From: Dickeya oryzae
GTDB lineage: Bacteria; Pseudomonadota; Gammaproteobacteria; Enterobacterales; Enterobacteriaceae
Assembly: GCF_009372235.1 (NCBI RefSeq)
Contig: NZ_ML762920.1
Span: 279,298-343,297, forward strand
Direction: 5' to 3'
Length of the DNA stretch: 64,000 nucleotides
In this document: piece after piece, positions 37,337 to 47,981 of the stretch
Position numbering within the stretch: position 1 is the first letter of the stretch
How the letters are laid out: every line of letters starts with the position of its first letter
Translations under genes and position numbers: made by a program
The notes under the pieces: model-generated
Told to the model about the DNA's origin: nothing
Seen by the model: only the letters and a program-made list of their open reading frames with translations
Databases searched by the model: none

Positions 37337-37459
37337 TACCCTTCATACTTCAAGTTGCAGGTGTGTTGGCTGCGTTCGTTCACCCGAATCACTTACCTGA
37401 GTAAGCTCATCGGGATTCACTCTCTTGCCGCCTTCCTGCAACTCGAATTATTTAGGGTA
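37337..37459. repeat. Modular palindromic intergenic repeat, short copy (123 bp)
   Basis: Same ends and same central block as the copy at 35485 (GTTGCAGGTGTGTTGGCTGC and CACCCGAATCACTTAC). Both hairpin pairs are missing, so it is a minimal version. It starts 22 bases upstream of the MFS start codon and must overlap its promoter region. Confidence 0.88.
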
Positions 37460-37691
37460 TAGGTTATCGATAATCACGTTCCGGCAAACCATAGCGGTAA
37501 TAATTATCATTTATTACTGCTTATAAACGGAATTATTTTCAGAATATAACGGTATAACCGGACGGTAACAGGCGCGTCAGTTTTTCATGAGAGAAATCGA
37601 TACGTTATCGCCATCATTACCCGTAATGGCGATATATCTGGTTACATCATGCACAACCTGTGGAGGGAAGTCAGTGGGTTGTACCAGGGGG
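37460..37691. other. Intergenic remainder between the short repeat and ycjF
   Basis: AT-rich sequence with no gene or clear signal. Together with the 123-bp repeat it makes a 377-base gap after the MFS start. Confidence 0.5.
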
Positions 37692-38747
37692 TTATTCCCC
37701 CGGTGACGACGGTGTTTTTACCCGCATCCGGCCAATCAGTTCGCGCCGGAAATCGCCTAACCGGGGTTTATCATCCAGCCACGGCAACGGGCGACATAAC
37801 TCCATGGCGCGGATCCCCAGACGTGCGGTCAGCAACCCAGCCCCCAACCCTTGCGCGGCACGTGCCGACAGGCGAGCGGCCAAGTCCTGCGACATCCAGT
37901 CCATGCCGATTTCCCGCACCAGTTCACTGGCACCGGCAAACGCCACATTGAGCAGCACCAGTCGGAACAGGCGAATGCGGCTGAAATAACCCAGCTCGAT
38001 GCCATACAACCGGGCGATGCGATTGACCAGTCGCAGGTTGCGCCAGGCAATGAACGCCATATCCACCAGCGCCAACGGGCTGACGGCAATCATCAGGGCG
38101 GATTCGGCGGCGGAACGGCTAATCTCACGACGCGCCTGCGCATCCAGCACCGGTTGTACCAGACGCGCGTATAACTCCGTCACTTCACGGTCGTTGTGGG
38201 TATCCTGTAGCGATGCCTGCCAGCGTTGCAGCGCTGGGTGCCCGGCCTCAAGCCCGGCCTGGCGGGCCAGATGCTCGCAAAATGCCCGCGCTTGCCCGGT
38301 GCCGTGACTGTTAAGCAACGCTTGCGCCCGGTCTCGGGTTTCCGCCCGCTGGCGCAGCCGGTACAGCCGACGCCACTCCACCGCCAGCGACCCGACACCC
38401 GCGCCAACAATCAGAATACCGGCGGCCACAGCGCCAAGCGCAATCCAGTCCTGGCCGACCCACGCCTGATACAACGCACGTCCGCCCTGCGCCAGCGCAC
38501 TCAGGCCGAACAACGCCACACCAGCCCCCAGCATGCGCCGCCACAGACTACGACGTGGGCGCAACGCATCACTGACCACCTGCTCCGCCCCTTCGCCGTC
38601 ATCGGTCTGCGTATCGTCAACGGCGACGGTCGGTGCGAAATGGCGGGCGTCACCGTCATCAAAGGCAACCGAGGGTCGCAACGATGCCGCCGCTGGTTCA
38701 ATCGGCGTATCGTCAAAGGTGATGCGAGGCTTCAGCGGTTCACTCAT
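37692..38747 (-). CDS. ycjF: DUF697 inner-membrane protein YcjF
   Basis: A 351-residue membrane protein: acidic cytoplasmic N-terminus, two closely spaced hydrophobic helices (about 70-125), then a C-terminal DUF697 region. Start overlaps the ycjX stop (ATGA), so the two are translationally coupled. In E. coli ycjX-ycjF is part of a heat- and stress-induced group beside the psp genes and tyrR. Function not known. Confidence 0.9.
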   Translation of the reverse strand: MSEPLKPRITFDDTPIEPAAASLRPSVAFDDGDARHFAPTVAVDDTQTDDGEGAEQVVSDALRPRRSLWRRMLGAGVALFGLSALAQGGRALYQAWVGQDWIALGAVAAGILIVGAGVGSLAVEWRRLYRLRQRAETRDRAQALLNSHGTGQARAFCEHLARQAGLEAGHPALQRWQASLQDTHNDREVTELYARLVQPVLDAQARREISRSAAESALMIAVSPLALVDMAFIAWRNLRLVNRIARLYGIELGYFSRIRLFRLVLLNVAFAGASELVREIGMDWMSQDLAARLSARAAQGLGAGLLTARLGIRAMELCRPLPWLDDKPRLGDFRRELIGRMRVKTPSSPGE

Positions 38748-40159
38748 CGCAATTTATCTCCCAGTAAAAACTCCATCACCGTATCCATACGAATATGCGG
38801 TAGCGGCAGGTCCATCTGCATCTCTTGTGGACGGAACGGCTCAAAGTGGAACCCCTGCTCGCGCCAGAAGGACGGGTCCGGTAGCCGTGCCGGGACGTCA
38901 CCCGGATACAGGGTAATAGGCTCACCGTCCGCCAGCCGGTTGCCGCGCAAAGCAGGCAACGATTGCCCCTGATGCGACACCACGCCGCTTTGCGTCGCCT
39001 GCACGGCCGCAATACCAGCACAGTCGATCTCGATGCCCTCGAACGCCACATTGCGCCAGGCTTCCTGCACCAGTTGCTGCAACAGCGACACCAGGTTGGC
39101 GTGCTGGTCGGCGGTAATATGGTCAGACTGGCTGGCGGCAAACATCAGCCGGTCGATACACGGCGAAAATAACCGGCGCAACAGCGTGCGCTTACCGTAA
39201 TGAAAACTCTGCATCAGTTGAGTCAGCGCCAGTCGCATGTCGTTAAACGACTGCACGCCATGATTGAGCGATTGCAGGCAATCCACCAGTACGATTTGCC
39301 GGTCAAAGCGGACAAAGTGCTGGCGATAGAACTCACGCACAACATGCTGGCAGTAGTATTCAAAGCGGCGGCGCAACATCCCGATCACCGTGTGTTCGCC
39401 TGCCTGAGCCAGCGCAGCGTCCAGTCGCTCGTCGGGCTGGGGCCAGGGGAAGAACTGCAATACCGGCGCACCGGCCAAATCGCCCGGCAACACAAAACGC
39501 CCCGGCTGAATGAAGTGCAATCCTTCCTGCTTACAGCGCAACAGGTAGTCGGTGTACGCCTGGGCGATCGCCGCCAGTTGGTTTTCATCGGCGGGGGCCA
39601 GTGGGTCAAGCCCTTCACACAGCGCCAGAAAGGGCTGCGCCCAGCGTAGTCTATCCCCCTGCAACAGGGTGGACATCTGCCGGGACCAGTCGGCGTAGCT
39701 TTGCTCCAGCAGCGGTAAATCCAACAGCCATTCACCGGGATAATCAACGATTTCCAGATACAGCGTGGCGGTATCACGAAAGTGACGCAACAGGCTGTCG
39801 CGGGAGCGGTAGCGCAGTGCCAGCCGGATTTCACTCACCCCACGCGTCGGCGTCGGCCAGGCAGGTGGCACGCCGTATAACGAGGCCATGCCTTCGTCAT
39901 ACGCAAACCGGGGAATAGCCAAATCCCGCTGCGGGATACGACGAGCCCCCAACAAACGGTTTTCGCGCACCACCGAAAACAGCGGCAACCGTGCGCCATG
40001 CTGCGCGTTCAACAGTTGATTGACCAGTGAGGTAATAAACGCCGTTTTGCCGCTGCGGCTCAGGCCAGTAACGGCCAGCCGCAGGTGACGATCGGCGCTG
40101 CGATTGACCAGCGCGCTGAACTCGTTCTGTAAGCGGCTAACATGATGGGAATAAGCCAT
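38744..40159 (-). CDS. ycjX: YcjX family GTPase-like protein
   Basis: ATG 40159 ([14 protein letters not shown]) follows AGGAGTG and gives 471 residues, close to E. coli YcjX (465). The P-loop is GLSRSGKT (32-39). The DUF463 family is a dynamin-related or stress-linked P-loop NTPase of unclear role. It lies upstream of ycjF. In E. coli it is downstream of the psp genes and induced by heat shock. Confidence 0.9.
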   Translation of the reverse strand: MAYSHHVSRLQNEFSALVNRSADRHLRLAVTGLSRSGKTAFITSLVNQLLNAQHGARLPLFSVVRENRLLGARRIPQRDLAIPRFAYDEGMASLYGVPPAWPTPTRGVSEIRLALRYRSRDSLLRHFRDTATLYLEIVDYPGEWLLDLPLLEQSYADWSRQMSTLLQGDRLRWAQPFLALCEGLDPLAPADENQLAAIAQAYTDYLLRCKQEGLHFIQPGRFVLPGDLAGAPVLQFFPWPQPDERLDAALAQAGEHTVIGMLRRRFEYYCQHVVREFYRQHFVRFDRQIVLVDCLQSLNHGVQSFNDMRLALTQLMQSFHYGKRTLLRRLFSPCIDRLMFAASQSDHITADQHANLVSLLQQLVQEAWRNVAFEGIEIDCAGIAAVQATQSGVVSHQGQSLPALRGNRLADGEPITLYPGDVPARLPDPSFWREQGFHFEPFRPQEMQMDLPLPHIRMDTVMEFLLGDKLR

Positions 40160-40175
40160 GACACTCCTGTTGGTT

Positions 40176-40203
40176 GTCCTGCCATATGATCGTCCTGCCA
40201 TAT
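40176..40203. repeat. 16-bp tandem duplication upstream of ycjX
   Basis: GTCCTGCCATAT occurs at 40176-40187 and 40192-40203, period 16. It lies 17 bases upstream of the ycjX start, between start codon and promoter. Confidence 0.8.
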
Positions 40204-40281
40204 CCGGCCACCGTCGTGTTACCTGTCAATTACGAAAAACCGAACAAACAGCACAAGCACAAACAATAGTGCGACGGTGCG

Positions 40282-40326
40282 AAAAACGGTGAGCAGAATT
40301 CGATGCCTGCGCCGCGAATCCTGCTC
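40282..40326 (-). terminator. Terminator of the pspABC operon
   Basis: On the minus strand GAGCAGGATTCG pairs with CGAATTCTGCTC (one mismatch) and is followed by ACCGTTTTT. It lies 36 bases after the pspC stop. Confidence 0.7.
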
Positions 40327-40361
40327 AGAAGATCAGGCCAGCCGGGTGGCTGGCAGCGCGA

Positions 40362-40721
40362 CTACAGTTGGCGAAACTTACTGCGCACGCCGTAGGTTTC
40401 TGACGTGATATAGCGTTCGATATGGCGTAAGCGTTGTTCGCTGGCGCTCAATATCGCATCGGCTTGATCGAGCAACGTCTGCGGTGAAGCCTCATCACGT
40501 GTCGTCGTGTATGCCTCCGGCGGCGCAGGTTCCAGTACGAAACTGAGAACGATATAAGCGATGACCGTAATCAGAAACAGACCGAAAAAAATCGACAGCA
40601 CGGCAATAAAACGCACCAGTTTTACCGGCACATCGAAATAGCGCGCCAGCCCGGCACACACGCCTTTAATCATGCCCTCTTCCGGCAGCAGGTAAAGTTT
40701 TCGCTCAGCACGGGTGTTCAT
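40362..40721 (-). CDS. pspC: Phage shock protein C
   Basis: A 119-residue inner-membrane protein with the N-terminal PspC domain (LYLLPEEGMIKGVCAGLARYFDVPVKLVRF), one transmembrane helix (about 38-62) and an acidic C-terminal coil. With PspB it senses envelope stress and draws PspA away from PspF. Its ATG overlaps the pspB stop (TGATG). The E. coli pspD and pspE genes do not follow. Confidence 0.94.
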   Translation of the reverse strand: MNTRAERKLYLLPEEGMIKGVCAGLARYFDVPVKLVRFIAVLSIFFGLFLITVIAYIVLSFVLEPAPPEAYTTTRDEASPQTLLDQADAILSASEQRLRHIERYITSETYGVRSKFRQL

Positions 40722-40948
40722 CAGGATTGTCTCCAGTTGGGATGTTCCGCATCCAGAATCTGTTCCAGCGCCTCAATCCGTTCGCGCATGCGCTGTGCGT
40801 CTTGCGTTAACCGGGTCAGCCGCTGCATTTCAGCCTGATCCCACTGAGGCGCACGGCGGCGCTGACTGTAATGCAGCCACAACCACAGCGGTGCGACAAA
40901 CAGCAGAAACACCGTCAGGGGAATCATTGTCATTACCAGAGCACCCAT
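40721..40948 (-). CDS. pspB: Phage shock protein B
   Basis: A 75-residue protein: N-terminal transmembrane helix (about 5-25), LWLHYSQRRR, then an amphipathic coil rich in Arg and Glu. Partner of PspC in stress sensing. Length and context match E. coli PspB (74). Confidence 0.94.
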   Translation of the reverse strand: MGALVMTMIPLTVFLLFVAPLWLWLHYSQRRRAPQWDQAEMQRLTRLTQDAQRMRERIEALEQILDAEHPNWRQS

Positions 40949-41011
40949 TTTTTCTCCTTAATTATTATGGTGATGCAGCCTGATTGCCGCCGAAACGGCA
41001 ACCAGTAATCA

Positions 41012-41677
41012 TTATTCCGCCGGTTTGACTTTCGCTTTCAGCGCAGCCAGTTGCGCATCGATCTCGTCGCTGGTTTTCAGCTCGGCAAACTGTTGATCCA
41101 ACGATTTTTGTTTACCCAGCCCCACGCTTTCCGCTTCCGCCTCCAGGGTATCGATACGGCGTTCAAACTGCTCAAAACGCGCCATCGCTTCATCCAGTTT
41201 ACCGCTATCCAACTGGCGACGAATATCACGGGATGAACTGGCGGCCTGATGGCGTAATGTCAGCGCCTGTTGACGGGCGCGGGTTTCGGTCAGTTTATTT
41301 TCCAGCTCGCCAATTTCGCGTTTCAGGCGATCCAATGTTTCTTCAACCGCCGCACCCTCTTGCTCCAGTACTGTGACCAGTTCCGTCAGCTTCTGTTTTT
41401 CTACCAGCGCCGCTCGCGCCAGGTCTTCACGCTCGCGCCGTAACGCCAGCTCGGCTTTTTCCTGCCATTCCTGCTGCTGGCTGCGCGCCTGTTCAATGCG
41501 GCGAGCCAGTTGTTTCTTTTCCGCCAATGCCCGGGCGGAGGTGGAACGCACTTCAACCAGTGTATCTTCCATTTCCTGAATCATCAGCCGCACCAGTTTT
41601 TGCGGGTCTTCAGCCTTATCCAGCAAGGCATTGATATTGGCGTTCACGATGTCGGCAAAACGGGAAAAAATACCCAT
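41012..41677 (-). CDS. pspA: Phage shock protein A
   Basis: A 221-residue ESCRT-III/Vipp1-like coiled-coil protein that starts [25 protein letters not shown]. It forms membrane-stabilising oligomers and, when unstressed, inhibits PspF. First gene of the psp operon, behind a sigma-54 promoter. Confidence 0.96.
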   Translation of the reverse strand: MGIFSRFADIVNANINALLDKAEDPQKLVRLMIQEMEDTLVEVRSTSARALAEKKQLARRIEQARSQQQEWQEKAELALRREREDLARAALVEKQKLTELVTVLEQEGAAVEETLDRLKREIGELENKLTETRARQQALTLRHQAASSSRDIRRQLDSGKLDEAMARFEQFERRIDTLEAEAESVGLGKQKSLDQQFAELKTSDEIDAQLAALKAKVKPAE

Positions 41678-41761
41678 ACTCTACTCCTCAATGATTTCCG
41701 GCGTCTGCGACGCCCGGTTCGTTATCTCCATCAGCCGTTGCCTGATGACATCCTGACATAA

Positions 41762-41776
41762 TCAAATACTGTGCCA
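41762..41776 (-). promoter_or_regulatory. Sigma-54 promoter of pspABC
   Basis: Minus strand TGGCACAGTATTTGA fits the -24/-12 consensus TGGCAC-N5-TTGC with one deviation. It lies 85 bases upstream of pspA, and the activator gene pspF is divergent. Confidence 0.88.
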
Positions 41777-41853
41777 GCTTTTAAAATCATCGTAATCACA
41801 TGATAAATAATGCGTTATTGATTTTGATATACAATAGACGCGTGCTTTGCTAT

Positions 41854-41866
41854 GGTCAAATTGACC
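41854..41866. promoter_or_regulatory. Candidate PspF upstream activating site
   Basis: GGTCAA-A-TTGACC is a perfect palindrome about 85 bases upstream of the sigma-54 promoter and 31 bases before pspF. That is where PspF binds in E. coli, to activate pspA and repress itself. The sequence was not compared with a PspF matrix. Confidence 0.5.
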
Positions 41867-41896
41867 AACAAGTGGTGAAAAACACAAGGCGATATC

Positions 41897-42895
41897 ATGA
41901 CGCATGGACAGGATTCGTTACTGGGCGAGGCCAACAGTTTTCTGGAGGTGCTGGAGCAGGTGTCTCAGCTGGCACAGCTCAATAAACCGGTGCTGGTGAT
42001 TGGCGAACGTGGCACCGGTAAAGAACTGATTGCCAGCCGTCTGCATTACCTTTCTCCCCGTTGGCAGGGGCCGTTTATTTCACTTAACTGCGCCGCCCTG
42101 AATGACAACCTGCTGGATTCCGAACTGTTCGGTCATGAAGCCGGGGCATTTACCGGCGCACAAAAACGTCATCTGGGCCGTTTTGAGCGTGCCGACGGCG
42201 GAACCCTGTTTCTGGATGAACTGGCGACCGCGCCGATGCTGGTGCAGGAAAAGCTGTTGCGGGTGATCGAATACGGCGTACTCGAACGTGTGGGCGGCGG
42301 GCAACCGCTACAGGTGGATGTCCGACTGGTGTGCGCCACCAACGAAGACCTGCCCGCGCTGGCGGCACAGGGCAAGTTCCGCGCCGACCTGCTTGACAGG
42401 CTGGCGTTCGATGTCGTACACCTGCCGCCACTGCGCCAACGCCAGCAAGACATCATGCTGCTGGCACAGCATTTCGCGGTACAGATGTGCCGGGAATTGG
42501 GCTTGCCGCTGTTTCCCGGCTTCAGCCCGCAGGCGGAACGTACCCTGCTGGACTACAGCTGGCCGGGCAATATCCGCGAGCTAAAAAACGTGGTGGAACG
42601 CTCGCTATACCGCCATGGTGCCAACCCGAACGCGGTGGACAGCATTATCCTTAACCCGTTTACGCCACTGGCCTCCCCCGCACTGGCGCTCGACTCGCCA
42701 CACGCGGGGGCGACGGGCTTACCCACGCTGCCGTTGAATCTGCGTGACTGGCAGCACCATCAGGAGCGACAACTGGTAGAGCGGGCGCTCGTTCAGGCGC
42801 AGTTTAACCAGCGCAAAGCCGCCGGGTTGCTGACACTCACTTACCATCAGTTTCGCGGCCTGCTGAAAAAGCACGAGATCGGTGCCAGTGACTAA
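41897..42895 (+). CDS. pspF: Psp operon transcriptional activator PspF
   Basis: A 332-residue sigma-54 activator that lacks an N-terminal receiver domain, as expected for PspF. Walker A is GERGTGKE, the sigma-54 loop is GAFTGA (in FGHEAGAFTGAQ), and the Fis-type HTH at the C-terminus contains QRKAAGLLTLTYHQFRGLLKKH. Divergent from pspA. Activity is inhibited by PspA binding. Confidence 0.95.
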   Translation: MTHGQDSLLGEANSFLEVLEQVSQLAQLNKPVLVIGERGTGKELIASRLHYLSPRWQGPFISLNCAALNDNLLDSELFGHEAGAFTGAQKRHLGRFERADGGTLFLDELATAPMLVQEKLLRVIEYGVLERVGGGQPLQVDVRLVCATNEDLPALAAQGKFRADLLDRLAFDVVHLPPLRQRQQDIMLLAQHFAVQMCRELGLPLFPGFSPQAERTLLDYSWPGNIRELKNVVERSLYRHGANPNAVDSIILNPFTPLASPALALDSPHAGATGLPTLPLNLRDWQHHQERQLVERALVQAQFNQRKAAGLLTLTYHQFRGLLKKHEIGASD

Positions 42896-42959
42896 CTGTG
42901 GTCTGCAAAACCCATAACAGCAATCATCGCCCCGGCGATAAAACCGGGGGCGGTGCGCG

Positions 42960-44150
42960 TTACCACTCGTCAAACGGGTCGAGCAAATCCTGCCAGCTCT
43001 CCACGCCGCCCAGCAGTTCCTCATCGGTGAGCAGGCAGGCATTCAGTTGGGCGGTAATCCACGCCTGATCCAGATGCTGACCAATAAACACAATTTCCTG
43101 TCGCATATCACCGAACGGCTCCTGCCATTTCGCCCGAATCGCCGCCAGGGTTTCTTCGTCCTGTGGCCAGCGCTCCGGTGCGACCGCTTTCCAGAACAGA
43201 CCGGCCAGCCCGTAGCGCAAAATCCCCCCGGCCTGATGCCAGGAACCAGCCTCGAACGGACGGCTCGCCAGCCAGAAAAACCCTTTGGAGCGCAGCAGAC
43301 GACCCGGCCCCCACTCCTCGCGGCTCAGGAAGTCATAGAAGCGCTGGGGGTGAAACGGCCTGCGTGCCTGATAGACAAAGTTGCCAATTCCATACTCTTC
43401 GGTTTCCGGTGTATGGCTACCGCGTAGCTCCTGTAGCCAGCCCGGCGTCATGGCCGCCGTTTGCATATTAAAACGCCCGGTATTTAACACTTCGTCCATC
43501 GGCACCTGCCCGTGGGCAATCGGCAGAATTCGTGCGGAGGGATTGAGGGTGTGGAGAATAGCGATCACCTCATCACGCTGGCTGTCGGTCATTTCATCGG
43601 TTTTACTGACCAGCAGTACATCGCAAAACTCAATTTGTTCAATCAGCAGGTCGGTGACACTGCGAACATCGTCGTCTCCCAGGCTCTGCCCCACCGATTG
43701 CAGGCTTTCCGCCGCCTGATACTGTGCCAGAAAGCTGGCACCATCCACCACGGTGACCATCGTATCCAGGCGGGCGAACTCAGACAGGCATTGCCCTTGT
43801 TCGTCTTCAAATGTAAACGTCTCTGCCACCGGCAACGGCTCGGAAATGCCGCTGGACTCAATCAGCAGATAGTCGTAACGCCCGGTGCGAGCCAGTTCGC
43901 GCACCGCCACCAGCAAATCTTCCCGCAGGGTGCAGCAGATGCAACCGTTACTCATCGACACCAGCTTTTCCTGGCGGTGATCCAGCGTCACCTCCTGGTT
44001 AACCAACTCCGCGTCGATATTCACTTCACTCATGTCATTGACGATCACCGCGACCCGACGTCCCTGACGATTATTCAGAATATGGTTTAGCACCGTGGTT
44101 TTCCCGGCCCCCAAAAAGCCGGAGAGTACGGTAACGGGTAAAGGTTGCAT
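42960..44150 (-). CDS. COG0523 (CobW/ZigA-type) zinc metallochaperone GTPase
   Basis: ATG 44150 follows AGGAG and gives 396 residues. The G1 motif is GFLGAGKTT (11-19), the metal-binding CxCC is Cys70-Cys72-Cys73 (NGCICC), and a CobW C-terminal domain (about 270-390) is present. This arrangement is the ZigA/YciC branch, GTPases that deliver zinc to client proteins in deficiency. A near-perfect Zur operator lies about 90 bases upstream. In E. coli this gene is not between pspF and sapA. Confidence 0.85.
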   Translation of the reverse strand: MQPLPVTVLSGFLGAGKTTVLNHILNNRQGRRVAVIVNDMSEVNIDAELVNQEVTLDHRQEKLVSMSNGCICCTLREDLLVAVRELARTGRYDYLLIESSGISEPLPVAETFTFEDEQGQCLSEFARLDTMVTVVDGASFLAQYQAAESLQSVGQSLGDDDVRSVTDLLIEQIEFCDVLLVSKTDEMTDSQRDEVIAILHTLNPSARILPIAHGQVPMDEVLNTGRFNMQTAAMTPGWLQELRGSHTPETEEYGIGNFVYQARRPFHPQRFYDFLSREEWGPGRLLRSKGFFWLASRPFEAGSWHQAGGILRYGLAGLFWKAVAPERWPQDEETLAAIRAKWQEPFGDMRQEIVFIGQHLDQAWITAQLNACLLTDEELLGGVESWQDLLDPFDEW

Positions 44151-44238
44151 GCGAGTGCTCCTGCTCAAAAATGATTGCCCGGCGACCGACTTAGCGCGAG
44201 TCACCGCCTGGCTGCGCATACTACCACAAATAAGATAT

Positions 44239-44251
44239 GTTATAACATAAC
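44239..44251 (-). promoter_or_regulatory. Zur operator
   Basis: GTTATAACATAAC, flanked by AT-rich bases (ATATGTTATAACATAACAAT), matches the enterobacterial Zur box core TGTTATA-N-TATAACA closely. It lies in the promoter region of the COG0523 gene, implying derepression when zinc is scarce. Confidence 0.85.
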
Positions 44252-44417
44252 AATTATTACTAATGGGCTGCGCGTTCAGTGGTGTACAAATACCTGCCAG
44301 CTGCTGCCGACAACCCCAGCAGTTTGTAGAAAAAACCGGCAGATAAGCGTAAGAAATTGGGTGGAATCACAGAGTGCGGTACACTCTGTGTATTGCCGAT
44401 TGTCTGAAAAAAACCGT

Positions 44418-46127
44418 ATGTCCGGAAAACACATTCTTATACTGGCGCTGGCCTGGCTGACACAGTCCGCTCTGGCACAGACGCCGACCGTCCCCGACGC
44501 GCCGGTGCCCCCTATCCGCCAGAGCGGTTTTGTCTATTGCGTCAACGACGTTCTCAATACCTTCAATCCCCAGATGGCGCGCAGCGGGCTGATGGTGGAT
44601 ACGCTGGCCGCACAGCTCTATGACCGTCTGCTGGGCGTTGACCCTTATACCTACCGGTTGATGCCGGAACTGGCGCAGCACTGGGAAGTCAGCGACAACG
44701 GCGCGACCTACCGTTTCACCCTGCGTCGTGATGTGCCGTTCCAGAAGACCGCCTGGTTTACCCCCAGCCGGATGATGAACGCTGACGATGTGTTGTTCAG
44801 TTTCCAGCGCATGCTGGATAAAAAGCACCCGTTCCATGATGTCAACGGCGGCGAGTATCCTTACTTCGACAGTCTGCAACTGGCAGATAACATACAAAGC
44901 ATCCGCAAACTGGGCGATTACACCATCGAGTTCCGTCTGCAAAGCCCTGACGCCTCGTTCCTGTGGCACCTCGCTACCCATTATGCGCCCATCCTGTCGG
45001 CGGAATACGCCCAACAACTGACTCGTCAGGACCGCCGGGAATTGCTTGACCGCCAGCCGGTAGGGACTGGCCCTTACCGGCTGGAACAGTATCGCTACGG
45101 GCAGTACGTGCGGCTCAAACGCAACGATGACTACTGGCGCGGCGAACCGCGTATGGAGCAGGTGGTTATCGACCTGGGTGCCGGTGGCACCGGTCGCCTG
45201 TCAAAACTGTTGACGGGCGAGTGCGACGTGCTGGCCTACCCGGCCGCCAGTCAGTTAAGCATTCTGCGTAATGACCCTCGTTTGCGGCTATCGCTGCGAC
45301 CGGGGATGAACGTCGCCTATCTGGCGTTTAACGTGCGAAAACCACCGCTGGATGATGCTCGCGTGCGTCACGCCATCGCGCTGGCTATCAATAACGATCG
45401 TCTGATGCAGTCGATTTACTACGGCACCGCCGAAACCGCCGCCTCGATTCTGCCGCGCGCCTCCTGGGCTTACGACAATGAAGCGCAGATTTCCGAGTAC
45501 AACCCGGATAAAGCGCGCCAGTTACTTAAAGAACTGGGCATTCATGGCCTGCAATTGCAATTGTGGGTGCCGAGCGCGTCGCAGTCCTATAACCCCAGCC
45601 CGGTGAAAACCGCCGAACTGATTCAGGCTGACCTGGCGCAAATCGGCATTCGGGTGACCATCATGCCGGTAGAGGGCCGTTTTCAGGAAGCGCGCCTGAT
45701 GGAGATGAACCACGACCTGACGCTGGCCGGTTGGGCGACCGACAGTAACGACCCAGACAGTGTGTTCCGCCCGTTATTGAGCTGTGCCGCTATCCGCTCC
45801 CAAACCAACTATGCTCACTGGTGTGATCCCGATTTCGATCAGGTCTTGCAGGACGCGCTCTCTTCCCAGCAACTCTCCCGACGTATGGAGTACTACCGGG
45901 TCGCCCATCACATTCTGACCGAGCAGCTGCCGGTACTGCCGCTGGCCTCATCGCTGCGGATGCAGGCCTATCGCTACGACATCAAAGGGCTGGTACTCAG
46001 TCCGTTTGGTAACGCCTCCTTCGCCGGTGTTTACCGTGAGGACGGTAGCGATGGTCATAAAGACAAACCGGATGAGCACGCCGTTGATCCGTCTTCCAAT
46101 GCGCCGATCCAGGGGGAACAGCCGTGA
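44418..46127 (+). CDS. sapA: SapA peptide/polyamine ABC system binding protein
   Basis: ATG 44418 gives a signal peptide ([21 protein letters not shown]) and a 569-residue SBP_bac_5 protein. The frame further upstream is not supported. SapA belongs to the sapABCDF system, linked to antimicrobial-peptide resistance in Salmonella and Dickeya and to putrescine export in E. coli. It has a polar C-terminal extension ([19 protein letters not shown]) beyond the usual length. First gene of the operon; divergent from the COG0523 gene. Confidence 0.92.
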   Translation: MSGKHILILALAWLTQSALAQTPTVPDAPVPPIRQSGFVYCVNDVLNTFNPQMARSGLMVDTLAAQLYDRLLGVDPYTYRLMPELAQHWEVSDNGATYRFTLRRDVPFQKTAWFTPSRMMNADDVLFSFQRMLDKKHPFHDVNGGEYPYFDSLQLADNIQSIRKLGDYTIEFRLQSPDASFLWHLATHYAPILSAEYAQQLTRQDRRELLDRQPVGTGPYRLEQYRYGQYVRLKRNDDYWRGEPRMEQVVIDLGAGGTGRLSKLLTGECDVLAYPAASQLSILRNDPRLRLSLRPGMNVAYLAFNVRKPPLDDARVRHAIALAINNDRLMQSIYYGTAETAASILPRASWAYDNEAQISEYNPDKARQLLKELGIHGLQLQLWVPSASQSYNPSPVKTAELIQADLAQIGIRVTIMPVEGRFQEARLMEMNHDLTLAGWATDSNDPDSVFRPLLSCAAIRSQTNYAHWCDPDFDQVLQDALSSQQLSRRMEYYRVAHHILTEQLPVLPLASSLRMQAYRYDIKGLVLSPFGNASFAGVYREDGSDGHKDKPDEHAVDPSSNAPIQGEQP

Positions 46128-47089
46128 TTATCTTTACCCTTCGTCGCTTGTTGTTGTTGCTGGTCACGCTGTTTCTGCTGTCGCTGATCGGCTTTAGTCT
46201 GCTGTATTACACCCCACACGCCCCACTGAGCGGGGCGGCGCTGTTCGACGCCTATCGCTTTTATTTCGTCAGCCTGTTGCAGGGGGATTTTGGCGTTTCC
46301 AGTATTAACGGACAGCCGATTAGCGAGCAGTTGCGCGATATTTTGCCCGCCACCGTCGAACTGTGTCTGCTGGCGTTTTCGCTGTCGCTGCTGGTGGGTA
46401 TTCCACTCGGGATCACCACCGGCGTGTTGCAACACAAAGCTGCCGATCGGGTGATCAGCGCGCTGGTACTGCTGGGCTTTTCCTTGCCGGTATTCTGGCT
46501 GGCGCTGTTGATGACCTTATTCTTTTCGCTGCATCTGGGCTGGCTGCCGGTGTCGGGTCGTTTCGACCTGCTTTACCCGGTGCCGCCGGTGACCGGTTTT
46601 GCGCTGATCGATGCCTGGCTTTCCCATTCCCCCTACCGGGACGAGATGATCGCCAGCGCCATACAGCACATGATTTTGCCGGTGCTGGTGTTGTCGGTCG
46701 GCCCGACCACCGAAGTGATTCGCCTGATGCGTATCAGCACCACCGACATCGGCACCCAGAATTACATTAAAGCGGCGATTATCCGTGGGTTACCCCGCGC
46801 GACGGTCATCCGCCGTCACCTGTTGCATAACGCCCTGCCGCCGATTATTCCGCAACTGGGGCTGCAATTCTCCACCATGCTGACACTGGAAATGATTACC
46901 GAGGTGGTGTTTAACTGGCCGGGCCTTGGCCGCTGGCTGGTCAACGCCATCCGCCAGCAGGATTTTGCGGCGATTTCTGCCGGGGTGATGGTGGTCGGCG
47001 CGCTGGTAATCACCATCAACGTACTGTCCGATATCTGGGGCGCCATGACAAACCCGCTGAAACATAAGGAATGGTATGCACTCCGATAA
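46124..47089 (+). CDS. sapB: Sap ABC permease SapB
   Basis: A 321-residue DppB-type permease with about six helices and the EAA-loop region [22 protein letters not shown]. The start is GTG 46124, overlapping the sapA stop and preceded by AGGGGGAAC. Confidence 0.93.
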   Translation: MIIFTLRRLLLLLVTLFLLSLIGFSLLYYTPHAPLSGAALFDAYRFYFVSLLQGDFGVSSINGQPISEQLRDILPATVELCLLAFSLSLLVGIPLGITTGVLQHKAADRVISALVLLGFSLPVFWLALLMTLFFSLHLGWLPVSGRFDLLYPVPPVTGFALIDAWLSHSPYRDEMIASAIQHMILPVLVLSVGPTTEVIRLMRISTTDIGTQNYIKAAIIRGLPRATVIRRHLLHNALPPIIPQLGLQFSTMLTLEMITEVVFNWPGLGRWLVNAIRQQDFAAISAGVMVVGALVITINVLSDIWGAMTNPLKHKEWYALR

Positions 47090-47966
47090 CATCTACGGCG
47101 AAAAAGCGCTCCCCAGCCGCTGGGTCGATGCCTGGACAGTCTTCCGGCAGGACCGGATGGCGATGGTGGGTTTTTACGGATTCCTGTTGCTGCTGGGGTT
47201 ATGCCTGTTTGGCAACACACTGGCACCCTACGGGTTGGATCAACAATTTCTCGGCTACCAGTTGCTGCCGCCGTCCTGGTCACGTTATGGCGAAGTGTCG
47301 TTTTTTCTCGGCACCGATGACCTGGGGCGCGACCTGCTGAGCCGCTTGCTGAGCGGCACCGCGCCGACCTTCGGCTCGGCGCTGCTGGTTACGCTGGCCG
47401 CCACGCTGGTCGGTATTGTGCTCGGCATGCTGGCCGGGGTGACCCACGGCCTGCGTTCTGCGGTACTCAACCATATTCTCGACCCGCTGCTGTCGATTCC
47501 CTCGTTACTGCTGGCGATGGTGGTGATCGCGTTTATCGGCCCGCAACTGAGCCACGCCATGCTGGCGGTGTGGATGGCGCTGTTGCCGCGTATGGTGCGC
47601 ACGATTTATTCCGCTGTGCATGACGAACTGGAAAAAGAGTACGTGACTGCTGCCCGGCTGGATGGTGCCTCCACACTCTACCTGATCTGGTATGCCGTGG
47701 TGCCCAACATCCTGCCGATACTGGTCAGTGAAATCACCCGTGCGCTCTCCATCGCCATTCTGGATATCGCCGCACTCGGCTTTCTCAATCTCGGCGCGCA
47801 ACTCCCCTCCACCGAATGGGGGGTGTTGCTGGGGAATTCACTGGAGCTGGTGTACGCCGCACCGTGGACGGTGATGCTGCCCGGTGCAGCCATTACTGTC
47901 AGCGTACTGATCGTTAATCTGCTGGGAGACGGCATTCGCCGCGCCCTGCTCGCTCAAACCGAATAG
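47076..47966 (+). CDS. sapC: Sap ABC permease SapC
   Basis: A 296-residue DppC-type permease. EAA-loop region is [25 protein letters not shown]. It overlaps sapB by 14 bases; AAGGAATGGT precedes ATG 47076. Confidence 0.94.
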   Translation: MHSDNIYGEKALPSRWVDAWTVFRQDRMAMVGFYGFLLLLGLCLFGNTLAPYGLDQQFLGYQLLPPSWSRYGEVSFFLGTDDLGRDLLSRLLSGTAPTFGSALLVTLAATLVGIVLGMLAGVTHGLRSAVLNHILDPLLSIPSLLLAMVVIAFIGPQLSHAMLAVWMALLPRMVRTIYSAVHDELEKEYVTAARLDGASTLYLIWYAVVPNILPILVSEITRALSIAILDIAALGFLNLGAQLPSTEWGVLLGNSLELVYAAPWTVMLPGAAITVSVLIVNLLGDGIRRALLAQTE

Positions 47967-47981
47967 TGACGGAACTGCATC

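Noticed and set aside
37315-37392. N-terminal extension of the MFS gene
   Set aside because: Those codons lie in the palindromic repeat and would precede a normal MFS N-terminus.
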